A DNA stretch of 64,000 nt, taken from contig CAVVCO010000017.1 of assembly GCA_963746735.1 (NCBI GenBank), positions 124,001-188,000 on the forward strand. Direction: 5' to 3'. Position numbers and translations under genes: made by a program. Positions 1 to 8,523 of the stretch are shown piece by piece (within the stretch, counting starts at the first letter, position 1; each line of letters begins with the position of its first letter). The notes under the pieces are model-generated. The model saw only the letters and a program-made list of their open reading frames with translations. It ran no database searches and was not told the DNA's origin. This stretch comes from CAVSWT01 sp963746735 (GTDB lineage Bacteria; Bacteroidota; Ignavibacteria; Ignavibacteriales; Ignavibacteriaceae).

Positions 1-1
1 A

Positions 2-46
2 GATGTTTTGGAGGTTGAGGACATTGTTAAGCTGTCAAAGAATTAA
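2..46 (+). CDS. C-terminal tail of an unknown protein (5' end outside window)
   Basis: An open frame runs from the window edge to a TAA at 44-46 and gives a short acidic/hydrophobic tail ending in KLSKN. Only about 14 residues are visible, so no family can be named. It runs towards the copA relic and the lipoprotein gene on the opposite strand. It could also be a chance frame. Confidence 0.35.
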   Translation, partial: DVLEVEDIVKLSKN

Positions 47-76
47 TATATAATTATAATTCTTAACTAATTATTT

Positions 77-150
77 CTATTTAATCTTCGCTCTCCTCAA
101 TCTTAATGAATTAGTAAATACACTAACATAACTCATTACCATAGCTACAA
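77..150 (-). pseudogene. Relic of the 3' end of a copA gene
   Basis: Read on the minus strand, this stretch encodes a degraded copy of the last ~24 residues of CopA, ending NSLRLRRAKIK plus stop exactly as the intact gene at 891-3140 does. The upstream part is changed (VAMVMSYVSVFT against AAMAMSSVSVVS). About 15 bases beyond the stop codon also resemble the sequence beyond the intact copA stop. Nothing of the rest of copA is present. The relic lies downstream of copA with the lipoprotein gene between them, so that gene is flanked by direct repeats of the copA 3' end. Confidence 0.8.
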
Positions 151-182
151 GGTGAATTATTTGCTGGATATGATGATAAAAA

Positions 183-211
183 ATCTCCGATGTGTAATAA
201 ACATCGGAGAT
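183..211 (-). terminator. Intrinsic terminator of the 234-743 lipoprotein gene
   Basis: A perfect 11-bp inverted repeat (atctccgatgt / acatcggagat) with a 7-base loop lies just past the stop of the minus-strand gene. On that strand it is followed by a run of T. T-rich sequence on the other side means it could also work in the plus direction. Confidence 0.8.
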
Positions 212-233
212 AAAAAAAGGTTATAAAAAAAAA

Positions 234-743
234 TTATTTCTCTGCAACATTTACTTTTGGAATATCTGTTCTGAATGCAACCAAATTGTGCCCAATCATT
301 TTAACTTCATAAGTTTTGTCATTTGTCATCAGCATTATTTTGCCGTCAACTGTTTTCTCTTGAATTAACTTTCCATCCGGCATTACCAGCATGGTCTTAT
401 TACCAACTTCTTTTACTGACCAAAAATTCCCATCAGGCATTTTCATACCTTTTGCCTTTGAACCATCCATTTTAAATGTAGACCCTTCACTTGCACTTCT
501 TGTTAATAGTATTGCATCGCTATCAAAACTGCCGTCGTACATTTTGGCTTCCGCTAATATTTTTTGATCGCTTGTGCTGACACCGGGCAGAACATTATTT
601 GGTTTGTCTTTATTTGTTGAAACCTGTGCCGTCTCGTTTGAGTTATTTTTGCTCGTCTTTTCAGAAGTTTGATCATTCTTATTTTGACCACATCCAACGA
701 TAAGAAATGCCAAAATTGTGAAAAGTAAAAATAGCTTTTTCAT
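234..743 (-). CDS. Methionine-rich lipoprotein of unknown function beside copA
   Basis: This is a 169-residue protein with a lipoprotein signal peptide (hydrophobic segment, lipobox IVGC, Cys at about residue 18), so it should sit in the envelope. A Lys/Asn/Ser/Thr-rich linker follows. The C-terminal half has short repeated units around K-M-x-x-G / M-P-D-G-x-x / D-G-K-I-M-L-M and many methionines. A good ribosome site (GGTGAGGAT) precedes the ATG. The gene is immediately downstream of copA on the same strand and has its own terminator. Methionine-rich periplasmic proteins in copper loci often bind Cu(I), so copper binding is a reasonable inference. The repeats recall DUF6799-type proteins, but that match is uncertain. 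The gene sits between copA and a relic of the copA 3' end. Confidence 0.75.
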   Translation of the reverse strand: MKKLFLLFTILAFLIVGCGQNKNDQTSEKTSKNNSNETAQVSTNKDKPNNVLPGVSTSDQKILAEAKMYDGSFDSDAILLTRSASEGSTFKMDGSKAKGMKMPDGNFWSVKEVGNKTMLVMPDGKLIQEKTVDGKIMLMTNDKTYEVKMIGHNLVAFRTDIPKVNVAEK

Positions 744-890
744 TTTATCCTCACCTTTTATTTCAAATATACAATAAGAAGATACAGCTATTGTTAGTCG
801 AACTAAATCTCACAGCGCACAGTATTAAAATAAATAGTGTGAATAAATGATAAAAGAAGTGTTTACGAAAAATATTTACTAATGGATTGT

Positions 891-3140
891 CTATTTAATC
901 TTAGCTCTCCGCAATCTTAATGAATTGGACACAACACTAACAGAGCTCATTGCCATTGCTGCCGCAGCAAACATTGGGTTTAATAGTCCCAGTGCAGAAA
1001 TTGGAATTCCAATTACATTATAAATAAATGCCCAGAAAAGATTTTGCTTTATTGTTCCAATTGTTTTGTGAGACAGATTTATTGCATGCACAACTCCTCT
1101 CAAATCACCGCTGATTAAAGTTATATCAGCGGCTTCAATTGCGATATCTGTTCCGGTACCAATTGCAATTCCGACATCAGCTTGTGCAAGGGCAGGGGAG
1201 TCGTTTATTCCATCGCCAACCATTGCAACAATCTTTCCTTGTGCTTGCAGTTCTTTAACTTTGTTAGCTTTATCTTGCGGAAGGACCTCTGCAATTACAT
1301 TATCTATTCCAGCTTCTTTTGCAATTGCTCTAGCTGTTTTTTCATTATCGCCTGTAATCATTAAGACTTCAATATTCTTTTTCTTTAGTTGTGCTATCGC
1401 TTCTTTTGCGTTAGAATTTAAAGTATCAGCAATTGCAATTATGCCGGTTAATTTTTTATTGATAGAAATATAAATAGGGGTCTTACCTTCGGAAGCAAGC
1501 TGGAATGATTTTTCTTCATAATTATTATTTGTTGAAGAAGAATATTTTTTTATGAATGATAAATTACCAATTGCAATCTCATCACCAGAGATATTGGCGG
1601 TTATTCCTGATCCGGTAGTGGAAAGAAAATTATCCACATCACTAAAAACCACGGAATTGTTTTTAGCGTATTCAACAATTGATTTACCTAAAGGGTGTTC
1701 AGACTTATTTTCAACTGAAGCTGCTTTTTGAATTAATTCATTTTTACTAAATCCATTTAAAGGAATAATGTCTGTTACAATTGGTTTCCCTGTTGTTACT
1801 GTTCCGGTTTTATCAAGCACAACTGTTGTAATTTTATTTGCGCGTTCAAGACTTTCAGCATTTTTAATCAATATACCATTTGAAGCACCTAATCCTGAAC
1901 CAACCATAATTGCTGTTGGAGTAGCTAAACCAAGAGCACATGGACAAGCTATAATCATCACAGCAATAAAATTTATCATTGCCTGGTTGAAAGGAATTCC
2001 AACTACAAAAAACCAAGTTAAAAAAGTGATTGCGGCAATACCAATAACAGTCGGGACAAAAACGCCGGCTATTTTATCAGCTAAACTTTGTATCGGAGCT
2101 TTTGAACCTTGAGCGTCTTCAACCAGTTTAATTATTTGAGCAATAACTGTTTCTTTTCCAACTGCGGTTGCTTTGTATTCTATGCTTCCGTTATTATTAA
2201 TTGTTCCGCCAACAACTTTATTTTTTACTGTTTTATCTACCGGAATGCTTTCGCCTGTAATCATTGATTCATCAATTGAGGTGGAGCCTTTTGTAATTAC
2301 CCCATCAACTGGAATTTTTTCACCAGGGCGAACAATGATAATATCATCCTTTTGAACATCATTTATATTGATATCGATTTCATTACCGGATCTAATTACT
2401 CTTGCGGTTTTTGGCTGGAGTCCAATTAATTTCTTAATGGCAGAAGTTGTTTTGGATTTTGCTCGTGCTTCAAGTAATCTACCCATTAAAATTAAAGTTA
2501 CAATTGTTACAGCGGTGTCAAAATAAATATGCTGGCCGGCATCAGTAATCGATAATAAGGTTGGAAATAAAACAGCAATGGTGCTGTATACATAAGCAGT
2601 GCCTGTACCTACGGCAACAAGTGTATTCATATCTGCGGAAAAATGTTTTACAAGCTGCCAGGCAATTGAAAAAAATCTTTTACCGGAAATAAACATCACA
2701 AAAGTTGTAGCAAGAAAAAGCAGCCTGTTAATATAAACTTGAGATATAGGGACAATCTGATTAAACCATTCGGTCATGCTTAACATGCTTATTAACATTA
2801 TTGGAACAGTAAGCACAGCACTAAAAATAAATTCACGTTTAAGTTTTTTATAGCTTTCTTTTTCTTCCAAACTGTCCGGAATTTCATTCGCTTCAGTATC
2901 TTTTTTTTCTGATGAAGAAATATCAAGCTTATAACCGGCATCGTTCACAATTTGTGCTAAAGCCGCTAAATCAGTTTTTGATTCATCAAATTCTAGGCTT
3001 ACTTTTTCAGTGGCAAGATTTACATTAACTGTTCCAACGCCTTCAACTTTTTTTAGAGTTTTTTCAACTCTTGCCACACAGCTTGCGCAAGTCATACCTT
3101 CAACAGGTAAAGTAAGTGTTTTAATTTTTCCAGATTCCAT
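891..3140 (-). CDS. copA: Copper-exporting P1B-type ATPase CopA
   Basis: An inner-membrane pump that exports Cu(I) using ATP. The 749 residues are complete for the family. There is one N-terminal heavy-metal domain with GMTCASC (Cys 18 and 21), then eight predicted membrane segments. The transmembrane metal site CPC is at about 399-401, the phosphorylation motif DKTGT at about 443-447, the P1B signature SEHPLG follows, and GDGIND is at about 642-647. CPC with SEHPLG places it in the Cu(I) branch rather than Zn/Cd. It forms a minus-strand copper block with the chaperone gene (140 bp upstream) and the HMA-AraC gene. No frameshift is seen. The 3' end has a degraded duplicate at 77-150. Confidence 0.96.
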   Translation of the reverse strand: MESGKIKTLTLPVEGMTCASCVARVEKTLKKVEGVGTVNVNLATEKVSLEFDESKTDLAALAQIVNDAGYKLDISSSEKKDTEANEIPDSLEEKESYKKLKREFIFSAVLTVPIMLISMLSMTEWFNQIVPISQVYINRLLFLATTFVMFISGKRFFSIAWQLVKHFSADMNTLVAVGTGTAYVYSTIAVLFPTLLSITDAGQHIYFDTAVTIVTLILMGRLLEARAKSKTTSAIKKLIGLQPKTARVIRSGNEIDININDVQKDDIIIVRPGEKIPVDGVITKGSTSIDESMITGESIPVDKTVKNKVVGGTINNNGSIEYKATAVGKETVIAQIIKLVEDAQGSKAPIQSLADKIAGVFVPTVIGIAAITFLTWFFVVGIPFNQAMINFIAVMIIACPCALGLATPTAIMVGSGLGASNGILIKNAESLERANKITTVVLDKTGTVTTGKPIVTDIIPLNGFSKNELIQKAASVENKSEHPLGKSIVEYAKNNSVVFSDVDNFLSTTGSGITANISGDEIAIGNLSFIKKYSSSTNNNYEEKSFQLASEGKTPIYISINKKLTGIIAIADTLNSNAKEAIAQLKKKNIEVLMITGDNEKTARAIAKEAGIDNVIAEVLPQDKANKVKELQAQGKIVAMVGDGINDSPALAQADVGIAIGTGTDIAIEAADITLISGDLRGVVHAINLSHKTIGTIKQNLFWAFIYNVIGIPISALGLLNPMFAAAAMAMSSVSVVSNSLRLRRAKIK

Positions 3141-3183
3141 TGTCTATTTTTTAATTTAAATAATTTATACAATAAATATTTTT

Positions 3184-3266
3184 TAGAATGACATTCCGAA
3201 CTTGCTTGTAGCAGTCAAGCTTGTTTTGGGATCTTTAATTCACCAAGAGATGCTGAAACGAGTTTA
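3184..3266. repeat. Interspersed palindromic-type repeat between copA and copZ
   Basis: The intergenic sequence carries a GAATGACATTCCGAACTTG segment and an AGATGCTGAAACGAGTT segment. These are the kind of half-palindromes that recur between genes in Bacteroidota-type genomes. It is related in style, but not closely in sequence, to the TCATTTCGA repeats further along. It is non-coding as far as can be seen. Confidence 0.5.
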
Positions 3267-3279
3267 GCATTACACCTGC

Positions 3280-3486
3280 CTAATTTGAAACTACTTTATA
3301 TCCTGCTTCTTCAATAGCATCGATAATCTTTTTATTATCAATTTGATTTTCATCAAACTCAACTTTTGCCGAACCTATTTCTACATTATCTATCTTTAAG
3401 TTTTCAATTTTCTGTAATTCTTTTTTAACTGCCATTACACAATGTCCGCAAGACATTCCTTCAATCTTAAATTCTTTCTGTGTCAT
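3280..3486 (-). CDS. copZ: CopZ-like copper chaperone (single HMA domain)
   Basis: A 68-residue stand-alone heavy-metal-associated domain with the metal site GMSCGHC near the N terminus and the usual beta-alpha-beta-beta-alpha-beta length. It should be a cytoplasmic Cu(I) chaperone that delivers copper to the CopA N-terminal domain. It sits directly upstream of copA on the same strand and downstream of the HMA-AraC gene, so the three probably respond together to copper. The symbol rests on the domain and the context; other HMA chaperones look similar. Confidence 0.85.
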   Translation of the reverse strand: MTQKEFKIEGMSCGHCVMAVKKELQKIENLKIDNVEIGSAKVEFDENQIDNKKIIDAIEEAGYKVVSN

Positions 3487-3613
3487 TTTAATATTTCCTT
3501 TTTTTAATTAAGAATAATTATTTATACGAACGAAAATTAACAATTCAGGCAAAGGGAAGCGTTACACAATTTTAATAAAGTGTTATAGAATTATTAGTTG
3601 AAAGGATCTGGCT

Positions 3614-4219
3614 TTACGGGACTATTTTATCGATTGGTTTTCTTTCCTGGTTTGTAAGATCTTTAAATTGGCTGGCTGTTAATCCTGTAACTTTTTTAAA
3701 TTGATTAGAAAGGTGCTGAACGCTGCTATAACCTAGCCGGTATGCAATTTCACTTAAAGTCAATTCTCCGTATTTAAGCAGCTCCTTGGCACGTTCTATT
3801 TTTTGCAGGATAAAATAATGCTCGATAGTTATGTTTTCAATTGAAGAGAACAATGAACTTAAATAATTATAATCATAACCGGTATTTTCAACCAACACCT
3901 TTGAAATGTTTTTATCCTTATCTTTTTCAGAATCATTATAAATATGCTCAATGACTATAATTTTAATTTGCTCAATGGTCTTGGCTTTTTTGTCTTCAAT
4001 CAACTCAAAACCGTTTTCTATTAAAACGTTTTTTATTTCAGTCATAGGCAAATCCTTTTCTTCACCACTTACCACTGCTTCACCGAGAATGATACTTCTA
4101 ACATCTAAGTTTAATTTTTCTAACTCTTCTTTAACCACTTTTATGCATCGGTTGCAAACCATGTTTTTAATTGTTAAAGTAGTCGAAGAATGATCCTTTT
4201 CTAAATCTATATTTTTCAT
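3614..4219 (-). CDS. HMA-AraC fusion, probable copper-responsive transcription factor
   Basis: A 201-residue protein with two parts. Residues ~12-80 form a degenerate heavy-metal-associated domain with the metal-site pair CNRC (Cys 22 and 25). Residues ~85-190 form an AraC/XylS helix-turn-helix DNA-binding domain, with the typical second-helix signature LSEIAYRLGYSSVQHLSNQF. The usual AraC cupin or sugar-sensing domain is absent, so the HMA part presumably does the sensing. It lies upstream of copZ-copA on the same strand, which supports a role as copper-dependent activator of that block. Metal identity and direction of regulation are inferred. No operator could be identified by eye. Confidence 0.85.
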   Translation of the reverse strand: MKNIDLEKDHSSTTLTIKNMVCNRCIKVVKEELEKLNLDVRSIILGEAVVSGEEKDLPMTEIKNVLIENGFELIEDKKAKTIEQIKIIVIEHIYNDSEKDKDKNISKVLVENTGYDYNYLSSLFSSIENITIEHYFILQKIERAKELLKYGELTLSEIAYRLGYSSVQHLSNQFKKVTGLTASQFKDLTNQERKPIDKIVP

Positions 4220-4305
4220 CTCAACATAAAATATTATTTATAACAGTTTTAATTAAGTGAAGTATAATTTAATATTCAAGTTAAAGAATTGCACAAATAA
4301 AAGAA

Positions 4306-4335
4306 GCACACCAGGCAAATATTTGCCCGGTATGC
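4306..4335 (-). terminator. Hairpin downstream of the Spy-like gene
   Basis: Abutting 15-bp arms (gcacaccaggcaaat / atttgcccggtatgc) pair at 13 of 15 positions just past the stop of the 4386-4821 gene. On the minus strand it is followed by TTCTTTTATT. This is consistent with an intrinsic terminator, although the T tract is interrupted. Confidence 0.6.
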
Positions 4336-4385
4336 TATTATGATGGAGATAGAATATTTACAAAATATTTCTAGCCTATAAAAGA

Positions 4386-4821
4386 TTAATACGTGCCTTT
4401 AGATTCCTGTTTAGAGGAAACTGTAGTAACTTTAGAATCTACCATCGACCAAAATTCAGCTTTATCTTTTTCCCAATTAGATTTCTGAGTCGGATTAAGT
4501 AAATCATCAATAGCAGTATTAGTAGTTGTTTTTTCTGTTGATAAATCTGTCTTACCGCTTTGTACAGCGCCTTGAACATCATCCTGGTATGAAACTAAAA
4601 TATTTTTTAGTTGTTTAGTTTGTTCATCACTTAAGTTTAACTTTCCTGATAGATCTTGTGATAATTCCGAAGCTATTTGAGCTTTAGGACTGTCTTGAGT
4701 CTGCAGTTGTTTACTTTGCTGTTGTCCTTGATCTTGAGCTTTTACCAAAACAGTAGAGAAAAACAAAAATGCTAGAAATAACCAGTGAATTAGCAAAAAC
4801 TTTTGCGCCCATCTTAAACAT
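4386..4821 (-). CDS. Spy/CpxP-like periplasmic protein (frame break in signal peptide)
   Basis: A small secreted protein of about 135-145 residues. After a hydrophobic signal ending in VKAQ comes a Gln-rich stretch, then a helical region with LNLSDEQTKQLKNIL and LNPTQKSNW. That spacing resembles the LTxxQ motifs of Spy/CpxP periplasmic metal- or stress-responsive proteins. The uninterrupted frame starts only at a TTG (4796). A better start with an AGAGG ribosome site is the ATG at 4819-4821, which encodes a basic N terminus but is out of frame, so one base is probably missing or added inside the signal peptide. It sits upstream of the copper genes. Copper relation is inferred from context, and the family call is tentative. 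Confidence 0.6.
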
Positions 4822-5135
4822 AAAAACCTCTCATGATTATTAAAAATATTTATAACTGTTAGTATTACAAGAACAGCATTGTATAGACAATTTGAATGCC
4901 AACGAGAAAATTTATGGTAAGCTTGAACCTAGTATAACCTTAAAGATTTGCTAATAGATTGTGTGATACACATCTACCGAATATTTTTCAGACTATTGAA
5001 GATTATGCATGAATGTAGATCACATAAGAGGTTATTACAAATAAAATATAAATCAAATATCAATTTCTTTTTAACAAAATATTTTAATTAAATTTAACTG
5101 TCTAAAATCCCAATAATATTAATATAAGATACTTA
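4822..5135. other. Intergenic region between divergent genes
   Basis: About 310 bases of AT-rich sequence separate the minus-strand periplasmic protein gene from the plus-strand dehydrogenase gene. It must contain both promoters. No repeat, hairpin or open frame with support was seen. Confidence 0.5.
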
Positions 5136-7117
5136 ATGAAGTTTGATCGGAAAAACTTTACGGATGAATTATTAATTAATTTGTACAAAGAAATTCTCCT
5201 TCCAAGATTAATCGAAGAAAAAAAGCTTAAACTATTACGACAGGGAAAAATAACAAAATGGTTTTCCGGTATGGGGCAGGAAGCAATTGCAGTCGGTTCT
5301 GCTTTGGCGATGAATGAAGATGAATACATTTTACCTATGCATAGGAATTTAGGAGTTTTTACTTCAAGAAATATTTGGCTTCACAAATTATTCACTCAGT
5401 TCCAAGGAAAAGCAAACGGGTTTACAAAGGGAAGGGACCGTTCATTTCACTTCGGTTCAAATGAACATCATATAGTTGGAATGATTTCACACTTAGGCCC
5501 GCAGCTTGGAGTTGCGGATGGAATTGCACTATGGCATTCAATTAAGAAAGAAAAAAAGTGCGTACTTGTTTTTACCGGAGAAGGTGGAACTAGTGAAGGT
5601 GATTTCCATGAAGCATTAAATGTTGCTGCAGTTTGGAATTTACCTGTAATCTTTATGATTGAAAATAATGCATACGGTTTATCTACACCAACAAATGAAC
5701 AGTATAGATGCAAAGCTCTAATAGACAAAGGTATAGGCTATGGAATTGAAGCCATACAAATTGATGGCAATAATATATTAGATGTTTACTCAACTGTTAA
5801 GAACCGTGCTAAGAAAATAAGAGAAGAGCCCCGGCCAATTTTAATTGAAGCAATTACATTTAGAATGCGTGGACATGAGGAAGCTTCAGGAATAAAATAC
5901 GTCCCTAAAAATTTAATAGAGCAGTGGTCAAAGAAAGATCCGATTAATAATTATGAAAACTTTTTGAAATCAATTGGATTGATTGATGATAATTTTATTT
6001 CAAAGACAAGAAATGATTTCCTGGTGCTGATTAACAAAGAATGGGAATTAGCACAAGCTGAGACAAATATTATTCCCAATACGGAAAAAGAATTAACAGA
6101 CGTTTATGCACCATTCGATCAAAAAGTTATATCAACTTCATATAAAAAGGTATCGAATAAAAAATTTATTAATGCAATTTCGGATGCTTTAAATCAGAGT
6201 ATGGAAAAGTTTAATAATCTGATTATCATGGGACAAGATGTTGCAGAATATGGAGGAGTTTTCAAAGTAACAGATGGTTTCCTAAATAAGTTTGGGAAAG
6301 AAAGAGTTAGAAATACTCCACTGTGCGAATCTGCAATAATAGGAGCCGGACTTGGATATGCAATTAAGGGAGGGAAATCAGTTGTGGAAATGCAGTTTGC
6401 TGATTTTGTTTCGAGCGGTTTTACACAAGTTGTAAATAATCTTGCTAAAACTTATTACAGGTGGGGACAAAATGCTGATGTTGTGATTCGAATGCCGACT
6501 GGTGCAGGGGTAGCTGCCGGGCCATTCCATTCGCAGTCAAATGAAGCTTGGTTTTTTCATACACCAGGATTAAAAATTGTTTACCCTTCAACACCTTTTG
6601 ATGCTAAAGGATTATTGAATGCTGCAATTGAAGATCCGAACCCTGTGATGTACTTTGAGCACAAAGTACTTTATCGTTCAATCACGGAAGAAATACCTGA
6701 TGAATATTATACTATTGAAATAGGAAAAGCCAGACTAGTAAATGAAGGAGAAGATTTATCAATAATCACTTACGGAATGGGGGTTCATTGGGCTAAAGAA
6801 ATATTGAAAGAATTTCTCTGGGACTTCAATCGATATTCTTGATTTAAGAAGTTTAATTCCATGGGATAAAAATGCTAGTCAAAAAAACTGTAATAAAAAC
6901 TGGTAAAGTTTTAATTCTTCATGAAGACACTTTAACTGGAGGAATAGGCGGCGAGATATCTGCATGGATTTCAGAAAATTGTTTTGAATTTTTGGATGCC
7001 CCAATTTTAAGATGTGCAAGTCTTGATACGCCGGTTCCTTTTAATTCAAATCTTGAAAATAATTATTTAGCAAAACAAAGATTAAAAGAAAATATTTCTA
7101 AACTAATAGAATATTAA
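5136..7117 (+). CDS. 2-oxoisovalerate dehydrogenase E1, alpha-beta fusion (two frame breaks)
   Basis: The thiamine-diphosphate-dependent E1 of the branched-chain 2-oxo acid (or a related 2-oxo acid) dehydrogenase complex, with alpha and beta subunits in one chain. The alpha part (~1-320) has the cofactor motif beginning GEGGTSEGDFHE near residue 148 and ending in ENNAYG. The beta part starts near 345 (MGQDVAEYGG). The frame is lost near 6815; a neighbouring frame continues as IDILDLRSLIPWDKNA, then returns near 6872 to GKVLILHEDTLTGG. All expected family sequence is present over about 660 residues, so this is one gene with two single-base indels, probably assembly errors. No E2 or E3 genes are adjacent. 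Confidence 0.88.
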
Positions 7118-7443
7118 AAATGTTTTGTTTCTGTTAATAGTTCTATATATCAAATTCATAAAGAATAAGATGCAATGAACAATAAGAATTAAATGAAAAG
7201 AAATTTAAATATTTTAAAATTCCATTTTATAAAATGAAATAATTGCCAATTGTGTAAAAGATTTCAACTAAAATATTCTATTTATTCTATCCTGTGTTTT
7301 ATCTCTATTTTACTTATTGAACTTTTATTATTTTTAAACCAATTCACAAATGAACTATTAATTTTAATGATGTCATTATTCATCAATAAATATTTTTATT
7401 GTTCTTTAATATATATTCTAAAAACAAAAAACTTAAGGTTAAA
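7118..7443. other. AT-rich intergenic region
   Basis: About 325 bases, extremely AT-rich. A 65-codon hydrophobic frame at 7250-7447 is probably a by-product of composition and overlaps the start of the cytochrome gene. No terminator or repeat is evident. It must hold the promoter of the cytochrome pair. Confidence 0.45.
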
Positions 7444-7998
7444 ATGAAAATATTAATAGCGCTTCTTTCCACTTTTGTAGGATTGATTATTCTAGCAATA
7501 ATATTTATTTATTCAGGGGTGTACAATGTTAGCGCAATGAATCAAGATACTGGTATAGTAAAATGGGTTTTGGAAACAACGAGTGATAATTCAGTGGAAC
7601 ATCATTCCAGCGATTTAAAAGTGCCAAATCTAGATGATCCTTCAATGATTGAAATGGGTGTAAGCCATTATAAGGAAATGTGCCAAAGCTGTCATCAAGG
7701 GCCAGGAACAGGAGAATCGGAATTAGCAAAAGGATTAAATCCGCCGGCTCCTAATTTATTTAAGTATGGAAAATACATGAATCCAAAACATTTATTTTGG
7801 GTGACAAAAAATGGAATTAAAATGACAGGAATGCCGGCATGGGGTAAAACTCATTCGGATGATAAAATTTGGGCTATTGTTGCTGCTGTTAAAAAACTCT
7901 CTAGTATTTCTCCGGAAAAATATAATTCAGTTCAGACTGAAAATGATGAACCAGGAGAACAAGCTGAAAAAACAGAAAGCAAACTTCGTTATCATTAA
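7444..7998 (+). CDS. Membrane-anchored monohaem c-type cytochrome
   Basis: A 184-residue protein with an uncleaved N-terminal membrane helix and a periplasmic cytochrome c domain. The haem site is CQSCH and the likely distal Met ligand lies in GMPAWGKTHSDDKIWAIV, the usual C-terminal cytochrome c motif. The tail is acidic and low-complexity. The ATG at 7444 was chosen because the helix starts there and AAGG precedes it. It is the first gene of a plus-strand group with a second cytochrome and an outer-membrane protein. It may pass electrons to a terminal acceptor; the partner is unknown. Confidence 0.85.
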   Translation: MKILIALLSTFVGLIILAIIFIYSGVYNVSAMNQDTGIVKWVLETTSDNSVEHHSSDLKVPNLDDPSMIEMGVSHYKEMCQSCHQGPGTGESELAKGLNPPAPNLFKYGKYMNPKHLFWVTKNGIKMTGMPAWGKTHSDDKIWAIVAAVKKLSSISPEKYNSVQTENDEPGEQAEKTESKLRYH

Positions 7999-8037
7999 GT
8001 CCATTTGATTTTGTAAATAAACCAAATAAAAACTATT

Positions 8038-8490
8038 ATGATGATTAAGAATTTATCCTGCATAGGCTTTAATATTTTATTTTTAGCCTTTGTAGGATTT
8101 AATAATTTGCAAGCACAAACTTCTAAGGGTGAAGGAACTTCAAAATCATGGGTTGCTCCTAAATCTGCGGATAAATTGAAAAATCCTTTAGCTGGAATAA
8201 TGGAAGCAACGAAAAAAGGGAAGAAGTTATTTAGCGACAATTGTTATGAGTGTCATGGTGATAGCGGCTTAGGAAATGGCCCGTCTGCATATATGCTTGA
8301 TCCGAAACCTGCCAATTTGACTTCAGAAAAAGTACAAAAACAAAGTGACGGTGCGATATTCTGGAAAATAAGTGAAGGCGACAATGGTGCAATGGTTTCA
8401 TATAAAGACAGCTTTAGTGAAAAGCAGCGTTGGCAATTGGTAAATTATATAAGGCAGTTAAGTTTTGAAAATAAAACTGGAAAAAAGTAG
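8038..8490 (+). CDS. Periplasmic monohaem c-type cytochrome
   Basis: A 150-residue protein with a cleavable signal peptide ending near LQAQ. The haem motif is CYECH, followed by GDSGLGNGPSA and a short C-terminal half in which NGAMVSYKD supplies the probable Met ligand. The arrangement is that of small class I cytochromes attached to oxidoreductase pathways. Two adjacent ATG codons (8038, 8041) can start it. It follows the membrane-anchored cytochrome by 39 bp, and the outer-membrane protein gene follows by about 30 bp, so the three are likely co-transcribed. Confidence 0.82.
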   Translation: MMIKNLSCIGFNILFLAFVGFNNLQAQTSKGEGTSKSWVAPKSADKLKNPLAGIMEATKKGKKLFSDNCYECHGDSGLGNGPSAYMLDPKPANLTSEKVQKQSDGAIFWKISEGDNGAMVSYKDSFSEKQRWQLVNYIRQLSFENKTGKK

Positions 8491-8523
8491 CTGCTTTTTC
8501 TGCCATTATTGGTGAAAGAAATT

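Noticed and set aside
5136..7117. Programmed frameshifting in the E1 gene
   Set aside because: Two separate shifts with no slippery heptamer, and many unrelated genes in the window show the same defect. Indel errors are simpler.
7250..7447. 65-codon hydrophobic ORF before the first cytochrome gene
   Set aside because: Very AT-rich composition gives such frames by chance. It has no ribosome site and overlaps the real start of the cytochrome gene.
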